Shown: positions 25,970 to 35,919, counted from the first letter of the stretch. The stretch is DNA of 64,000 nucleotides from CAYRHJ01 sp964424105 (GCA_964424105.1 CAYRHJ010000018.1:62001-126000), one strand, 5' to 3'. Translations and numbers: made by a program. Notes: generated by a model not told the origin, from the letters alone.

Positions 25970-26198
25970 CCGGCTTGACGCCGTGTTTCAAATTCACAGC
26001 GGCGCCGGGCCAGCGCACGTGGTGCGCGAACTTCTGCCTGTTCGCGGCGGCGGATTCGCGTCCCCGGCCCACGTCCGTTGTCGTTCACGCGGTTTGAATC
26101 GTGTCAGAACCGCGACCGTGCCGGCGCGAACGCACTGCTCAAACGTATTAACCGCGTGTTCGCAGTTTCAACAATCACGAAAAGGCTGACGAACGACA
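25970..26198. other. Short convergent intergenic region
   Basis: Between the beta-propeller gene and the convergent protease gene. No gene and no repeat-family member is seen. A terminator should serve both genes, but no clear hairpin with a T-run is visible. Confidence 0.4.
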
Positions 26199-29108
26199 CT
26201 ATTTGGGTACCTTCACGTCCATCCGTCGCAACAGCGGTCGGCCCTCCTTGAACCCGCCGGCCGATTGGGCACCGGGCGACTGGATGTTGATCCCGAGCGA
26301 AATACTCATCGACAGGCCCGTGCGATTTCTGGTCGCGTCCAGGATCGCCGGGTCCAACAGCGTCGGATAGGCTCCGAATGCTTCGCCCTCGTCACCGAGG
26401 AACGAATCGTCATCCAGGTCTGTACCCGCGAACAGAACATATTCGCCTTCAGGTACAACGGGCATGAAAAACTCGTAGCCATCTTCGGCACGGATGTTAT
26501 CCTGCGCTATCGGTTCGAACGTGTCGGGATCGACCAGTAGAACGTAAACCGTGCCAATGTCGCCGCCGGTGCCCGCCTGCTCGCCGACCACCATGCGTAT
26601 GGTCACCGCCGTATTGCCGCCGTTCGACGCCAATTGGACGATTCCAGAATAGACGCCGTCCGGCAATCCGCTTCGATTCACCGTGACGGTGTAGGGACCC
26701 GTCGATCCTTGCGACGGCGTCACGGTGATCCAGTTTTGATTGCCCACCGCCGCCGAAATGGTCAGCGCGCCAATGCCCGCGTTGGAGATTTGCAAGATGG
26801 CCGACGTCAGATCGGACCCGAAATCCAGATTGCGGGGCACGACCTGCAGAATGGGTGATTCGACGGTCGATAGGCCGATGATCTCCTGCGCCGCCCGCAC
26901 CGCTCCTACCGCGTTGATCAAGCCGAATCCGAAGGAATCGTCCCTGCCGCCTACGCCGAGATCATCCGTGATGGCGATCGACGTCGCCGGGTGCGTCCTT
27001 GCCAACAAGCGATCGAAATCACTCGGCGTCATCCCGCGATTGACCGCCTTCATCAACGAAATCACGCCGGCTACGTGTGGCGCTGCCATCGACGTCCCCT
27101 GCGATAGGCTGAAAAGACCGCTGCCGTCGTCGCCCACCGTGCTCAGCACGCCGTCCGCCAGCGTATCGGCATTCGCATCCACGTTCAGGTTTCCGCCCGG
27201 TGCCGCGACCTCGATGGTCCCTCCGAAGTTCGAGTAGGGCGCCAATTCACGAGTCAAGCCAACCGCGCTCACCGTGATCACACCGTCCAGACCTGCCGGG
27301 CTGAAAAACGCCGCGTTTGAAGCTTCATTACCCGCCGCCACCACCACAATCGCCCCGGCGCTGCGAGCGGCCGTAATCGCAGCCTGCTCCGCCGACGAAA
27401 AACCCGGCCCGCCCAGGCTCATGTTGATCACCTCAGCGGTCTTGATGGGGATGGTTCCGGAGTTGTTCGACAGGCCCACGCAATATCGAATGCCCTGAAC
27501 GATATCGGAATCAAGGCCGCCGACACGTCCCAGGACGCGGATTGGCATGACTCGCGAATCAAAAGCCACCCCCGCGACGCCGAAGTTGTTGTTCGTCCGG
27601 GCTGCGACCGTGCCCGCCACGTGCGTGCCGTGGAACGTGCTCTGTCCGCCGGGCAATGTTTGATCACCGGGATCGTCTGGATTGGCGTCAATCCCGTCCC
27701 CGTCCAGGGCGTTTTCGGGTTCGGAAATAAAATCAAACCCGTCGAACAACTGCCCTTGCAGGTCCGGGTGGCTCAACACCACACCCGTGTCAATGACGGC
27801 GACGATGGCATCGATGTCGCCGGTGGTGATGTCCCACGCCTCCGGAACGTTGATCTGCGGGTAGTGCCACTGAAATGGGAAAAACTCATCATTGGGGATC
27901 AGCGTAGGCCGGCGGATATAGTTGGGCTCTGCCGTTTCCACGTCGGCTTGACGACGCAAACGCTTGATGGCCTCGATGGTCGGCGATGATGGTCGCTGCA
28001 ACCCGCCCACCTTGGCGAACCGCGTGGCGCCCGCCACCTTGGCAAACCGCGGACTGCCATCGATCGCCATTCGCGCGAAACCGCCCGCCCGGGCACCGTC
28101 GTCGATCGGCGTCATGCCTACCTGCTGTCGCACCTTGGCCTGACGACCGCCTTCATTCGCCGCCGTATGCTTGACAATGACCTCGCCCTCCATGAATTCG
28201 TCAAGACTCGACAAACGTTCCCGTACGTAGGCCGCCTGATTCGTCGCGCCCAGGGCGTTGTCACCCACCAACAGCGTGTACAACCCGCCCGGATCGGCGG
28301 AGTCGGCCACGCTGAATCCGAAGACTTCCACGAGGAACGTTCCATTGCTCGGCGCCGTGACGGCCTCCGCCTGACCCGTCCCCTCCGATGAATCCAGGGC
28401 CGGGCCTCCGTTCTCGGCAAACAGGAACAGATCAAAATCATTCGAATTGGGACTGGCGAGGAACAGCGTCGCGGTCTGGCCGGCATCCATCTGAACCCGG
28501 TAGACGTCACTCGTGTCCAAACCCTGCCGCGTATCGCCCAGGTATCCGCCCAGCGTGCAAGGATTCGGCAGGTCCTGTTGGGTATCGACGCCCTCGTTGG
28601 GAATGACGGGGTTCGTGGGATCGTTGTTGTCACCATCGATCAGCGACGTTGATGAAATCTGCAAGCCACCGCTGATCGATACCAATCCATCTCCCGTGGT
28701 GTCGGGTGGCGTCACATCACCGGGCGGGGTATTGGGATCGCCGTCGCAGAACCCGACAAAATGGGTTTCGTCAAAATCAGAACACCCGTCGCCATCGCTG
28801 TCACGAACGTTGTTGGGGTTGTCCGTCGGATCCTGCGGATCGGTTCCCGGCGTTCGCGTGATTTCCTCGTCATCGCTGAACCCGTCGCCGTCCGAATCCA
28901 AAATGCCGTCGTCATCGACCGGCGGCGGAGTGACATTGTCGTTCACGCTCCCACCACCGTTCCCACCACCATTCCCATTCGTATTGTCGGGGGGCGTACC
29001 ATTTCCATTCGTTCCAACCGGACCCGGACATCCGGCTACGAACATCAACAACACGATGGCTAATCCGCCGCAACGAATCAGCCCGCACACGCCACAGTGA
29101 TGGATCAT
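26199..29108 (-). CDS. Subtilisin-like (S8) lipoprotein protease with TSP3-like and pre-peptidase domains
   Basis: About 969 residues. The lipoprotein signal ends in LLMFVAGC, then comes a Gly/Asn-rich linker, a calcium-binding thrombospondin-3-like part (DSDGDGFSDDEE, DSDGDGCSDFDE), a pre-peptidase-like beta domain (DVYRVQMDAGQTATLFL), an S8 prodomain and the catalytic domain. The triad is Asp in VAVIDTGV (about 440), His in FHGTHVAGT (about 493) and Ser in GTSMAAPHVAG (about 673), with oxyanion Asn in AAGNE. C-terminal beta domains follow. The prodomain carries a short duplication (PRFAKVAG, TRFAKVGG). The start at 29108 follows GAAGGAGG. Probably surface-bound and self-activating. Confidence 0.88.
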   Translation of the reverse strand: MIHHCGVCGLIRCGGLAIVLLMFVAGCPGPVGTNGNGTPPDNTNGNGGGNGGGSVNDNVTPPPVDDDGILDSDGDGFSDDEEITRTPGTDPQDPTDNPNNVRDSDGDGCSDFDETHFVGFCDGDPNTPPGDVTPPDTTGDGLVSISGGLQISSTSLIDGDNNDPTNPVIPNEGVDTQQDLPNPCTLGGYLGDTRQGLDTSDVYRVQMDAGQTATLFLASPNSNDFDLFLFAENGGPALDSSEGTGQAEAVTAPSNGTFLVEVFGFSVADSADPGGLYTLLVGDNALGATNQAAYVRERLSSLDEFMEGEVIVKHTAANEGGRQAKVRQQVGMTPIDDGARAGGFARMAIDGSPRFAKVAGATRFAKVGGLQRPSSPTIEAIKRLRRQADVETAEPNYIRRPTLIPNDEFFPFQWHYPQINVPEAWDITTGDIDAIVAVIDTGVVLSHPDLQGQLFDGFDFISEPENALDGDGIDANPDDPGDQTLPGGQSTFHGTHVAGTVAARTNNNFGVAGVAFDSRVMPIRVLGRVGGLDSDIVQGIRYCVGLSNNSGTIPIKTAEVINMSLGGPGFSSAEQAAITAARSAGAIVVVAAGNEASNAAFFSPAGLDGVITVSAVGLTRELAPYSNFGGTIEVAAPGGNLNVDANADTLADGVLSTVGDDGSGLFSLSQGTSMAAPHVAGVISLMKAVNRGMTPSDFDRLLARTHPATSIAITDDLGVGGRDDSFGFGLINAVGAVRAAQEIIGLSTVESPILQVVPRNLDFGSDLTSAILQISNAGIGALTISAAVGNQNWITVTPSQGSTGPYTVTVNRSGLPDGVYSGIVQLASNGGNTAVTIRMVVGEQAGTGGDIGTVYVLLVDPDTFEPIAQDNIRAEDGYEFFMPVVPEGEYVLFAGTDLDDDSFLGDEGEAFGAYPTLLDPAILDATRNRTGLSMSISLGINIQSPGAQSAGGFKEGRPLLRRMDVKVPK

Positions 29109-29413
29109 CACTTCCTCCTTCAACGACCATGTTCCAATTCAATATCGCGAATCGAGTCTGCCCATCGACACGCGGAACAGGCTACTTGCTGACCGCCCAG
29201 CCCGCAAGCCGAATCTGACTTCCTGCACCCGCGGCGTGGATCCTATCCCGCCGAATGATGCCGAATACCGCCGCCCCGCGGTTTCATGCAAGACCGCCCC
29301 GCGATTTGCGTTCCCTGGCGCGACTGAATGCGTGTGGCCACGGTCGGGCCGCGCGAACTCATCTGCTCGTTAGGGAGTGATAATTTGCAGCGTTGCCTGC
29401 GACCGATGCGAGG
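29109..29413. other. Intergenic, no gene seen
   Basis: About 305 bases upstream of the protease gene. It contains CGCCCCGCGGTTTCATGC and a close copy CGCCCCGCGATTTGCG, a small local direct repeat. No open frame of gene quality. Presumed promoter region of the protease gene, without a clear consensus. Confidence 0.4.
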
Positions 29414-30007
29414 CTAGGCGTTCGGGCGATGATTCGTCCGTGGGGCATCGGGATTAGGGGCCCGCGTGAGGATCGGGTAGGCGGCTTGTTCACCCTCCTG
29501 GATCTTTCGAACCCGGTCGAATACCTCGTGCAACGTTACGTTGGATGACCGGCCTGCTTGACCGTTCATCGCGGGTCGATCGGCCTCGATGATCCGCACT
29601 TCGTCATAGGGGCTTGTCGCCAAACGATGAATCAACAACGCGCTCGAAAGATCGGAAAGATAGCAATGTCCCACCAGGCGCCAAGGCACCTGCATGCGCC
29701 GCGCCATTCGCAAACCCATGATGGCTTCGTCGCTTAATAACGCCTGCGGCGTTCGCTGAATGTGAATGGTTAACGGTCGGTCCTTCCAGCGACGCAACGT
29801 AGCCAGCCACCAGTTATCGTCGAACCACGCGACCGTGTCCCCGTTTTCGTGGGTGATTTCCAAGTGAAGGTCGGACGGTCTAGGCCCAGTCTCCGGGCCA
29901 ATGGAACCATCGCCCGTCGCGCTCAAAACCAACGATTCCACACCCGCCGGACTGTACCGCCGAGCCGCTGTCACCTTCCGACGCTCTTCCAACGTTGCGG
30001 CGTTCAT
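29414..30007 (-). CDS. Conserved-looking protein of unknown function
   Basis: A 197-residue soluble protein starting MNAATLEERRKVTAARRYSP. No membrane or export signal. Visible segments are HLEITHENGDTVAWFDDNWWLATLRRW and SDEAIMGLRMARRMQVPWRLVGHCYLSDLSS, alternating strands and helices, followed by a Pro/Asn-rich tail. The inner ATG at 30007 is preferred to an outer start at 30040 because the extension (MASWASQERCT) looks non-coding. It is monocistronic by spacing. I do not recognise a family. Confidence 0.5.
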   Translation of the reverse strand: MNAATLEERRKVTAARRYSPAGVESLVLSATGDGSIGPETGPRPSDLHLEITHENGDTVAWFDDNWWLATLRRWKDRPLTIHIQRTPQALLSDEAIMGLRMARRMQVPWRLVGHCYLSDLSSALLIHRLATSPYDEVRIIEADRPAMNGQAGRSSNVTLHEVFDRVRKIQEGEQAAYPILTRAPNPDAPRTNHRPNA

Positions 30008-30293
30008 CGTGCATCGCTCCTGGCTGGCCCACGAAGCCACCCATCAACACCCCACGGGTATCGGACCAAGCGCAACAAAATCTTGACCGAACCGATTTCA
30101 GCCGCACGGCTTTTCAATGCTGGGAGACGCCGCGACCAACCGTCGATTCAATTCTCCATCGGCTGATATTAGCGCAAACATATTATGGAAAACGAGTTAC
30201 ATCTGATGCCGGCGAAAGTTGGCAACCAGTCTTGGGGAATCCGCCCTACGAATCGTTCAGTTCACCTCGCCACCCTTTTGAAACGGTGTTCCG

Positions 30294-31340
30294 TCAGGGG
30301 GCTTGATTCGGCTCGTGAAAACAACTCTTGCAATTGCGATCCCAATAGGCTCGCCGTTCCACTAATCGCAATCGGGCGTTCACGTCACCTTCTCGAAATT
30401 CCAGAACGCGAAACGGTGCCGTCGTCTCCACGTCGTACCACGTCGGCTCGCCTTCCCAGTCCACCACCACCCGTTGCGCCTCGAACTTCCCTAGCGGCAC
30501 GCGGATGGACCGCGGGCCACCCTCCATTTTCAAAACCGCATCAATGGGTTTCGGATCGGGCGCACGATTGGATCGTTGCGATCGTAACAAATGCATCGCA
30601 CGAGACTGACCGCCCGAGGCCACGACCGCCCGCGCAAACAGCGGGAGACTCTCGTACGCGTCCGTGTTCGACGGCAGAGGCCACCACACGTCACCTTCAT
30701 CCGGAAAATACGAGTAACTGCACAGATCCAACGACCAGTCCTTGGGTTCAAGCTCCTGAAAGCGGGACCATTGCAAAATCTTGAACGTGTGCCCACACCA
30801 TTCCTGGCTGCTGACCGACACTTTCAACGGCTCCAGATTGGGTCGTTCCAAAAACGTGGTCATGAGAATGCGATAGTTGTAGTTCTCGGTGGGCACTTCT
30901 TCAGACACGACGAACTTGAACGCCGGCACCCGATAGACCGTCGAGTCGGATGCCTTGATCCAGCGACGCTCGTCCATGAACTGTCGATTCATCAGATGGA
31001 CGCGCGTGTACGAGCGCTTCGTGTCGTAAATAACGCACGTCGCGTCATAGTAGGACATCTCGCTCAAACCGTCCTCCCACAACGCCAATTCCGAAAACCG
31101 CTTCCATTCATCCGTGATGAATCGCGGTTGATCCACCACGTGCCCCGTCGTTTTCGCGTCGGTAGATTCCTCGCGGGCGGCCGGTGACGACTCCTCCACC
31201 CCTGGGGACGGTGCGTCCCCAGCCGTTTGGCCATGAAGCAGTCCGCCCATCAACATCACCAGCAAACCGGCCCGACACGCGGATCGGACAAACCGCGCCG
31301 ACATACATGCCGGGGAAAAACCCCACAGTTCTTGAATCAT
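30294..31340 (-). CDS. Secreted protein of the SQEWCG-motif family, function unknown
   Basis: A 348-residue protein with a signal-like stretch (VRSACRAGLLVMLMGGLLHG) after a short leader; the ATG at 31304 is an alternative start. The mature part contains WEDGLSEMSYYDATCVIYD, KFVVSEEVPTENYNYRIL and VSVSSQEWCGHTFKIL. These segments recur together in a secreted family that is often mislabelled in databases; I know the pattern but not the function. The C-terminus ends in a CKSCF cysteine pair. It lies downstream of the FlgI-like gene with 19 bases between, so it is probably co-transcribed. Confidence 0.65.
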   Translation of the reverse strand: MIQELWGFSPACMSARFVRSACRAGLLVMLMGGLLHGQTAGDAPSPGVEESSPAAREESTDAKTTGHVVDQPRFITDEWKRFSELALWEDGLSEMSYYDATCVIYDTKRSYTRVHLMNRQFMDERRWIKASDSTVYRVPAFKFVVSEEVPTENYNYRILMTTFLERPNLEPLKVSVSSQEWCGHTFKILQWSRFQELEPKDWSLDLCSYSYFPDEGDVWWPLPSNTDAYESLPLFARAVVASGGQSRAMHLLRSQRSNRAPDPKPIDAVLKMEGGPRSIRVPLGKFEAQRVVVDWEGEPTWYDVETTAPFRVLEFREGDVNARLRLVERRAYWDRNCKSCFHEPNQAP

Positions 31341-31359
31341 GGACGTCTATCCCTTTTGG

Positions 31360-33141
31360 TTACAAATCGGATTCGCGGCGACCGGCGGGTAGGCCGGCAC
31401 GACTGCGCATACCATCATCCTCGGTTTCCAACAAAAACTGGGCGTCGATCGAGCGCGATTGGCACCATTCCGACAGCAACCGCGTGATATTCTGATACGT
31501 CACGCCCAATCCCGTCACGCTACGGTCGTCAATAGTCGGTGGATCGTTTCCCAAAAACGCAATCAGACGGGCGACGTTGGGGTCGACCGATAGCGGCGGC
31601 GACGTGTGGCCCGAACGCCGGGATCGGCGAACGATGGTGAGCTGACTCGCGTCGGGAGGTGCGTCGATCATCAACGAGTCATCTGGCGATCCGTAAAACA
31701 CGGGCGGACGAGCCGACAGGTTCTTGCCAAACAAAACGATGCGCGGGTCCTCGGATCGCTTCACATACACCAGCGGCTGCCCTTCGCCAGCCACCAGATC
31801 GATATGAAACCGATCCTGGCCGACCGCGATCGACGTGATCGCCGGGTCATCGCGCAGTCGTAACGCTTCATACGCAGCCGACCGAATGTGAATATCCCCG
31901 TCGTTCAACGCCCGCCGCAAAGGCCGGGCGGCGCGCGCCGAGTTCCGGGCGGTTGACAGCGTTCGAATGGCTGCGTGACGATACGGACTGCTCGGTTTTT
32001 CAAGATGCAATGCGATCGCGTCCGTCGCCATCTCGTCGCCCAGCAACACGCCCGCAGCCGCCGAATAAAAACTACAGGCCGGTCGAACGTGGTCATAGAA
32101 CTTCCTCGCCTCGGGCAGGGCGTCCGCACCAATGGCCTCCCATGCCAACGCAATTTCCACGTGGGGAGCGTCAATCCGTTCAAATTCGATGGCCAAGTCC
32201 CGCGCCCGCTGCGCCAAAAGCTGGGGCGGAATTCCGGGGAACAGATGCAACACCACGGCCACGAAATGTTTAGGGTCGTGTTGATGCGACGATGGAACGT
32301 TGACGGTAACCTCGCCCGGAGACAAGGCGTCTGCAATCTTCCCGCTCACCGTCCCGAACCGCTGGTTGATCGCGTCGGCGATGCGAATCGCCATCGGATA
32401 GGACGGTTGGGCCAGCAACAATCGCAATCGACGATCCTCCAGCGATCGACCGCCGCCAATCACCATGCCTTCACGAACGTTGCTGCGGGTCGCAGCCGTC
32501 TCCGATTGCCCGAATGGGTTCTGAAAAATCTCCCCGGAACCCTTCGCGATGGACTTGCCCGGGATCCAACCCGCCGCGCCGGTCTGACGAAAGACCTGCA
32601 AATTGCATTCGAACAGCGTTCCACCTTCCAACGACGATGTATCCGTGCCGGGGATCGCCCGCACCACCAGATCGAACGTAGTGCCCTTGGTCGCCGCCGC
32701 GGGGATTTCGCCCTCGACGGCCACGACGGCAGTGTCCGGATCATTCAGCAGTCGTTCCGGCGTCAATCGACGCCCAGACTGCTGCACGAATTCCCGCGTC
32801 TTGTACATTTCCTGAATCAACTGCTGTGCCACCGAATTCGGGCAGCGCGTACACCCCGACTCCCCCAAACCAACGACGACACCATATCCGCGAACGCGAA
32901 GTCGACGCAGGCCGTCGAAATAGGCGTACTCCGCCACGCTGTCTCGATACACGGCGGAGTCGGCCAACGGATCGACGTGATCCTTCGTGTCGACGACACC
33001 CTTCTCCTTGTTGGGAAACGCCCAGGACCAATCGAAGGCGCCGCCCTTGCAACCCGCGAAGGTCATCAAGATCAGAACGGATAGGCCCGCCGCTTGACTG
33101 ACCTTGTCGCATGAATACGAGTAGGGACGCGATGTTCGCAT
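31360..33141 (-). CDS. FlgI-like (P-ring domain) lipoprotein with HEAT-like repeats
   Basis: About 593 residues. The lipobox is LILMTFAGC. Residues about 75-310 resemble flagellar P-ring protein FlgI: LRRLRVRGYGVVVGLGESG, VVAVEGEIPAAATKGTTFDL, TSSLEGGTLFECNLQV and the AKGSGEIFQNPFG loop. Residues about 365-430 contain HEAT-type helical pairs (RHAAIRTLSTARNSARAARP, DGDIHIRSAAYEALRL). A beta C-terminus follows. True FlgI is about 365 residues, lacks a lipid anchor and has flagellar neighbours, so this is a derived envelope protein. The ATG at 33141 immediately precedes the signal; the longer frame to 33297 is rejected. Confidence 0.68.
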   Translation of the reverse strand: MRTSRPYSYSCDKVSQAAGLSVLILMTFAGCKGGAFDWSWAFPNKEKGVVDTKDHVDPLADSAVYRDSVAEYAYFDGLRRLRVRGYGVVVGLGESGCTRCPNSVAQQLIQEMYKTREFVQQSGRRLTPERLLNDPDTAVVAVEGEIPAAATKGTTFDLVVRAIPGTDTSSLEGGTLFECNLQVFRQTGAAGWIPGKSIAKGSGEIFQNPFGQSETAATRSNVREGMVIGGGRSLEDRRLRLLLAQPSYPMAIRIADAINQRFGTVSGKIADALSPGEVTVNVPSSHQHDPKHFVAVVLHLFPGIPPQLLAQRARDLAIEFERIDAPHVEIALAWEAIGADALPEARKFYDHVRPACSFYSAAAGVLLGDEMATDAIALHLEKPSSPYRHAAIRTLSTARNSARAARPLRRALNDGDIHIRSAAYEALRLRDDPAITSIAVGQDRFHIDLVAGEGQPLVYVKRSEDPRIVLFGKNLSARPPVFYGSPDDSLMIDAPPDASQLTIVRRSRRSGHTSPPLSVDPNVARLIAFLGNDPPTIDDRSVTGLGVTYQNITRLLSEWCQSRSIDAQFLLETEDDGMRSRAGLPAGRRESDL

Positions 33142-33262
33142 GGTTCGAAGCTCTGGTCGCTGGGCTGTCGCACGCCCCCGGGAAGGAACCGCAATGCCCC
33201 GATTATGGCTGACCGCCGGGATCGGGTCAACAGGCCGACGCATCTGGTTCAATTCGGTCGAT

Positions 33263-34480
33263 TCATGATTCGAGCTTGTCCACCTCGATGTGACCATCGT
33301 TCTGATTGTTTCCCGCGGTCAATCGTTGGGTTGCCTGTAGGTCACCGATTTGATCAAGCGTACGCTCCAGTTTTCGCGTGCGGGTCGTCTGCAAACTATC
33401 GAACGCCTGCACCGTTTTTTCCAACGCAGCCCCCATCTTTTCCACCACTTCACCGTATTTTTGCCATTCACCGCGAAAATCGCCCAACAGCTTCAATATC
33501 GCGCCCGACGTCTGCTCCAGTCGAAAATGATCGACGGCTTGTCGGATGACGGACAGCACCGCATACAACGTCATGGGCGAACAGAGGATCACCTTCTGTT
33601 GCACGGCGTCGTCCAGCAGCGTCGAATCATGCTCGTGAATGAATCCGTAAATCTGCTCGTTGGCGATGAACACCAGCACGCAATCGACGGTCCCGCCCGC
33701 CGGATCGACGTAGCCCCGACGGGCCACCGCTCGAACGTGGTTCCGAACGTCGCGTAGAAAATCCGCCGTGAATTTCTTGTCGGCTGTCGCGTCCGTCGAC
33801 TCGACCGCTCGTACGTAGTTGTCGAACGGAAATTTCGCATCCATGTTCAACGTTAGTCCTTGCGGAAGCAGAAACGTGAAATCGGGACGGTCGCCCCCAG
33901 CGAGCGTTAGTTGCTTGCGATAATTGACGCCCTCCTGGAAACCCACCAGCCGCAGCACGTCCTCCGCCATCCGCTCGCCCCATTGCCCGCGGCGTTGTGG
34001 GTTGGCCAGCACCTCGCGCAATTGCTCCGCCGTCACACGAAGTTTGGCCGTGACTTCCGATGTCTTGGAAAGCTCCGTCTTGATCTCGCCAACACTCTGC
34101 CGGCGCTCCCGATCCAATGTTTGCGTCAGGTTGGCCAATTCGGTCACCTTGGTGTTCATGGTCTGCAACGCGGCGTCAATCAACGTTTTCTTGGATTCCA
34201 GTTGCTCGCTTCCCGACGCGACCTGCTGATTGAATCGCGTGTTGGCCAGCTTCAAAAATTCGTCGGTATTTCGTGACAGCGCTTCTCCGGACAGCGCCGC
34301 GAAACTGGTCCGCAGTTGGTCGATCACCGCGTTCAGTTCCGCCGCCTTCGCCGATTGCGATTCCGCCAGGATCGTTTGGGCCAGCGCCCTCGCACCGCGA
34401 CCGCGAATCAGTTGCACGACGACCACCAACCCCGCACCCGTCACCAGCCCCGCGATGAACCACAACGTCGCGACCGTCAT
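33263..34480 (-). CDS. rmuC: DNA recombination protein RmuC
   Basis: A 405-residue protein with one N-terminal membrane helix (LWFIAGLVTGAGLVVVVQLI), a coiled-coil region (about 30-150) and the RmuC nuclease-like domain. The domain is recognised from NPQRRGQWGERMAEDVLRLVGF, KFPFDNYVRA, RAVARRGYVDPAGG and VLVFIANEQIYGFIHEHD. RmuC limits recombination between inverted repeats in E. coli, which is notable in a repeat-rich genome. Its ATG overlaps the aminopeptidase stop by 4 bases, so it is second in that operon. Confidence 0.92.
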   Translation of the reverse strand: MTVATLWFIAGLVTGAGLVVVVQLIRGRGARALAQTILAESQSAKAAELNAVIDQLRTSFAALSGEALSRNTDEFLKLANTRFNQQVASGSEQLESKKTLIDAALQTMNTKVTELANLTQTLDRERRQSVGEIKTELSKTSEVTAKLRVTAEQLREVLANPQRRGQWGERMAEDVLRLVGFQEGVNYRKQLTLAGGDRPDFTFLLPQGLTLNMDAKFPFDNYVRAVESTDATADKKFTADFLRDVRNHVRAVARRGYVDPAGGTVDCVLVFIANEQIYGFIHEHDSTLLDDAVQQKVILCSPMTLYAVLSVIRQAVDHFRLEQTSGAILKLLGDFRGEWQKYGEVVEKMGAALEKTVQAFDSLQTTRTRKLERTLDQIGDLQATQRLTAGNNQNDGHIEVDKLES

Positions 34481-35919
34481 AGCCGCTCCAAATAATCACA
34501 GACCAATCGAACGCCGAATCCCGTTGCCCCCACCGGGCAATAGGGCAGCGGCTTGTCAATGGCGGCGACGCCCGCGATGTCCAGATGTGCCCAGGGCATG
34601 TTCTTGTCTACAAACTGTTTCAGAAACATCGCCCCCAGGATCGCATGCGCTTCTCGACCAGCCGAGTTCTTCATGTCGCTGTCATCGCCCCGAATCATTT
34701 CGAAATAATCGTCATCGATCGGCAGCCGCCACAGGCGCTCTCGCGTCCGTTCACCTGATTCAAGCAATCGCCCCGCCAGCTTGTCGTCGTTGCAAAACAG
34801 CCCCGCGCGCGCTTTTCCCAACGCCACGACTATCCCCCCGGTTAGCGTAGCCAAGTCGATGATGGCCCGCGGCTTGTATTTCCACTGGGCATAGGTCAAC
34901 GCGTCCGCCAGCACCAGGCGGCCCTCCGCGTCCGTGCTGATGATTTCCACCGTCTTGCCAGACATGCTGGTCAATATGTCATTGGGTCGATAGGCCTGCG
35001 CTGAAATCATGTTTTCCGCTGCCGCGACCAGGCCAATGACCGGGACCTTCGGCTTCAGTTTCGCCACCGCTTTCATCACGCCCAGAACCGCCGTCCCGCC
35101 ACACTTGTCATATTTCATCCCCACCATGCTTTGCTTGTCTTTCAACGAATATCCGCCCGTGTCGAAAGTGACCGCCTTGCCGACAAGCACCACCGGTCGG
35201 GCACCCTTCGACGATCCGTATTCCAACACGATCAATCTCGGCGGTGTTGCGCTCCCTTGGCCTACGCCCAGAAAGGCACCCATCTTCAGCCGCTTCATCT
35301 GACGTTCGTCAATGACGGTGCATCGCAGGTTGTGCGTGGTCGCCAGATTTCGCGATTGCGTCGCCAACGTCACAGGATTGATCACGTTGGCCGGCTCGTG
35401 CCCTAACTCACGCGCCCAATTCACGCCGTCTGAAACGATCGCCGCCCGGCGTTGGGCCCGTGTGATCGACGTCGAACGTGGGGTGGTGAACAACGTGATC
35501 CGACACGAGCCGGCACGGGTCTTTTTGGACAAATGACGATCAAAACGAAAAACGCCAAGATTCAAGCCCTCGCAAAACGAGTCGCAGGCCCCATCGAGTT
35601 GCAATGATTCGATGGCCCGAACGTCAACGACCGCACGGGTCAGCTTGTCCCCGATCATGAACGATATCAGCATCCCGCCCAGACTGCGAAGTCGTTCGCC
35701 GTCGATCGACGTCCGGTCCCCCATCGAAACCACCCACACGCGCGCTTCCGCCGAACCCTGATGCGGGACGAATACCCGCTCGCCCAACGCGGACGGGACT
35801 CGCAGGCCCTTGACCGAAAATTTCTCGGGCCCCAACGACGTGACAGCATCACCCGACGGTATGGGGACGAACCAGTCTACCTGCGATAGCTTTTGTGAAC
35901 TTGAAACGGTTAATTTCAA
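34477..35919 (-). CDS. pepA: Leucyl aminopeptidase (M17, PepA-like)
   Basis: A 480-residue cytosolic di-metal aminopeptidase. The catalytic C-terminal domain has GKAVTFDTGGYSLK (active-site lysine and metal aspartate), MKYDKCGGTAVLG, and the M17 signature STDAEGRLVLADALTYA, in which NTDAEGRL is changed to STDAEGRL. The N-terminal macro-like domain occupies about residues 1-160. The start is an unusual TTG at 35919, supported by AAAGG nine bases upstream and by the expected N-terminal length. It is co-transcribed with rmuC by overlap. Confidence 0.93.
   Translation of the reverse strand: MKLTVSSSQKLSQVDWFVPIPSGDAVTSLGPEKFSVKGLRVPSALGERVFVPHQGSAEARVWVVSMGDRTSIDGERLRSLGGMLISFMIGDKLTRAVVDVRAIESLQLDGACDSFCEGLNLGVFRFDRHLSKKTRAGSCRITLFTTPRSTSITRAQRRAAIVSDGVNWARELGHEPANVINPVTLATQSRNLATTHNLRCTVIDERQMKRLKMGAFLGVGQGSATPPRLIVLEYGSSKGARPVVLVGKAVTFDTGGYSLKDKQSMVGMKYDKCGGTAVLGVMKAVAKLKPKVPVIGLVAAAENMISAQAYRPNDILTSMSGKTVEIISTDAEGRLVLADALTYAQWKYKPRAIIDLATLTGGIVVALGKARAGLFCNDDKLAGRLLESGERTRERLWRLPIDDDYFEMIRGDDSDMKNSAGREAHAILGAMFLKQFVDKNMPWAHLDIAGVAAIDKPLPYCPVGATGFGVRLVCDYLERL

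Noticed and set aside
26265..29100. Numerous plus-strand frames (for example 28513-29100)
   Set aside because: Mirror frames of the Gly/Asp/Pro-rich subtilase gene; low-complexity translation.
31360..33141. A genuine flagellar P-ring gene
   Set aside because: It has a lipobox and HEAT-like repeats, is longer than FlgI, and no flagellar genes are in the window.
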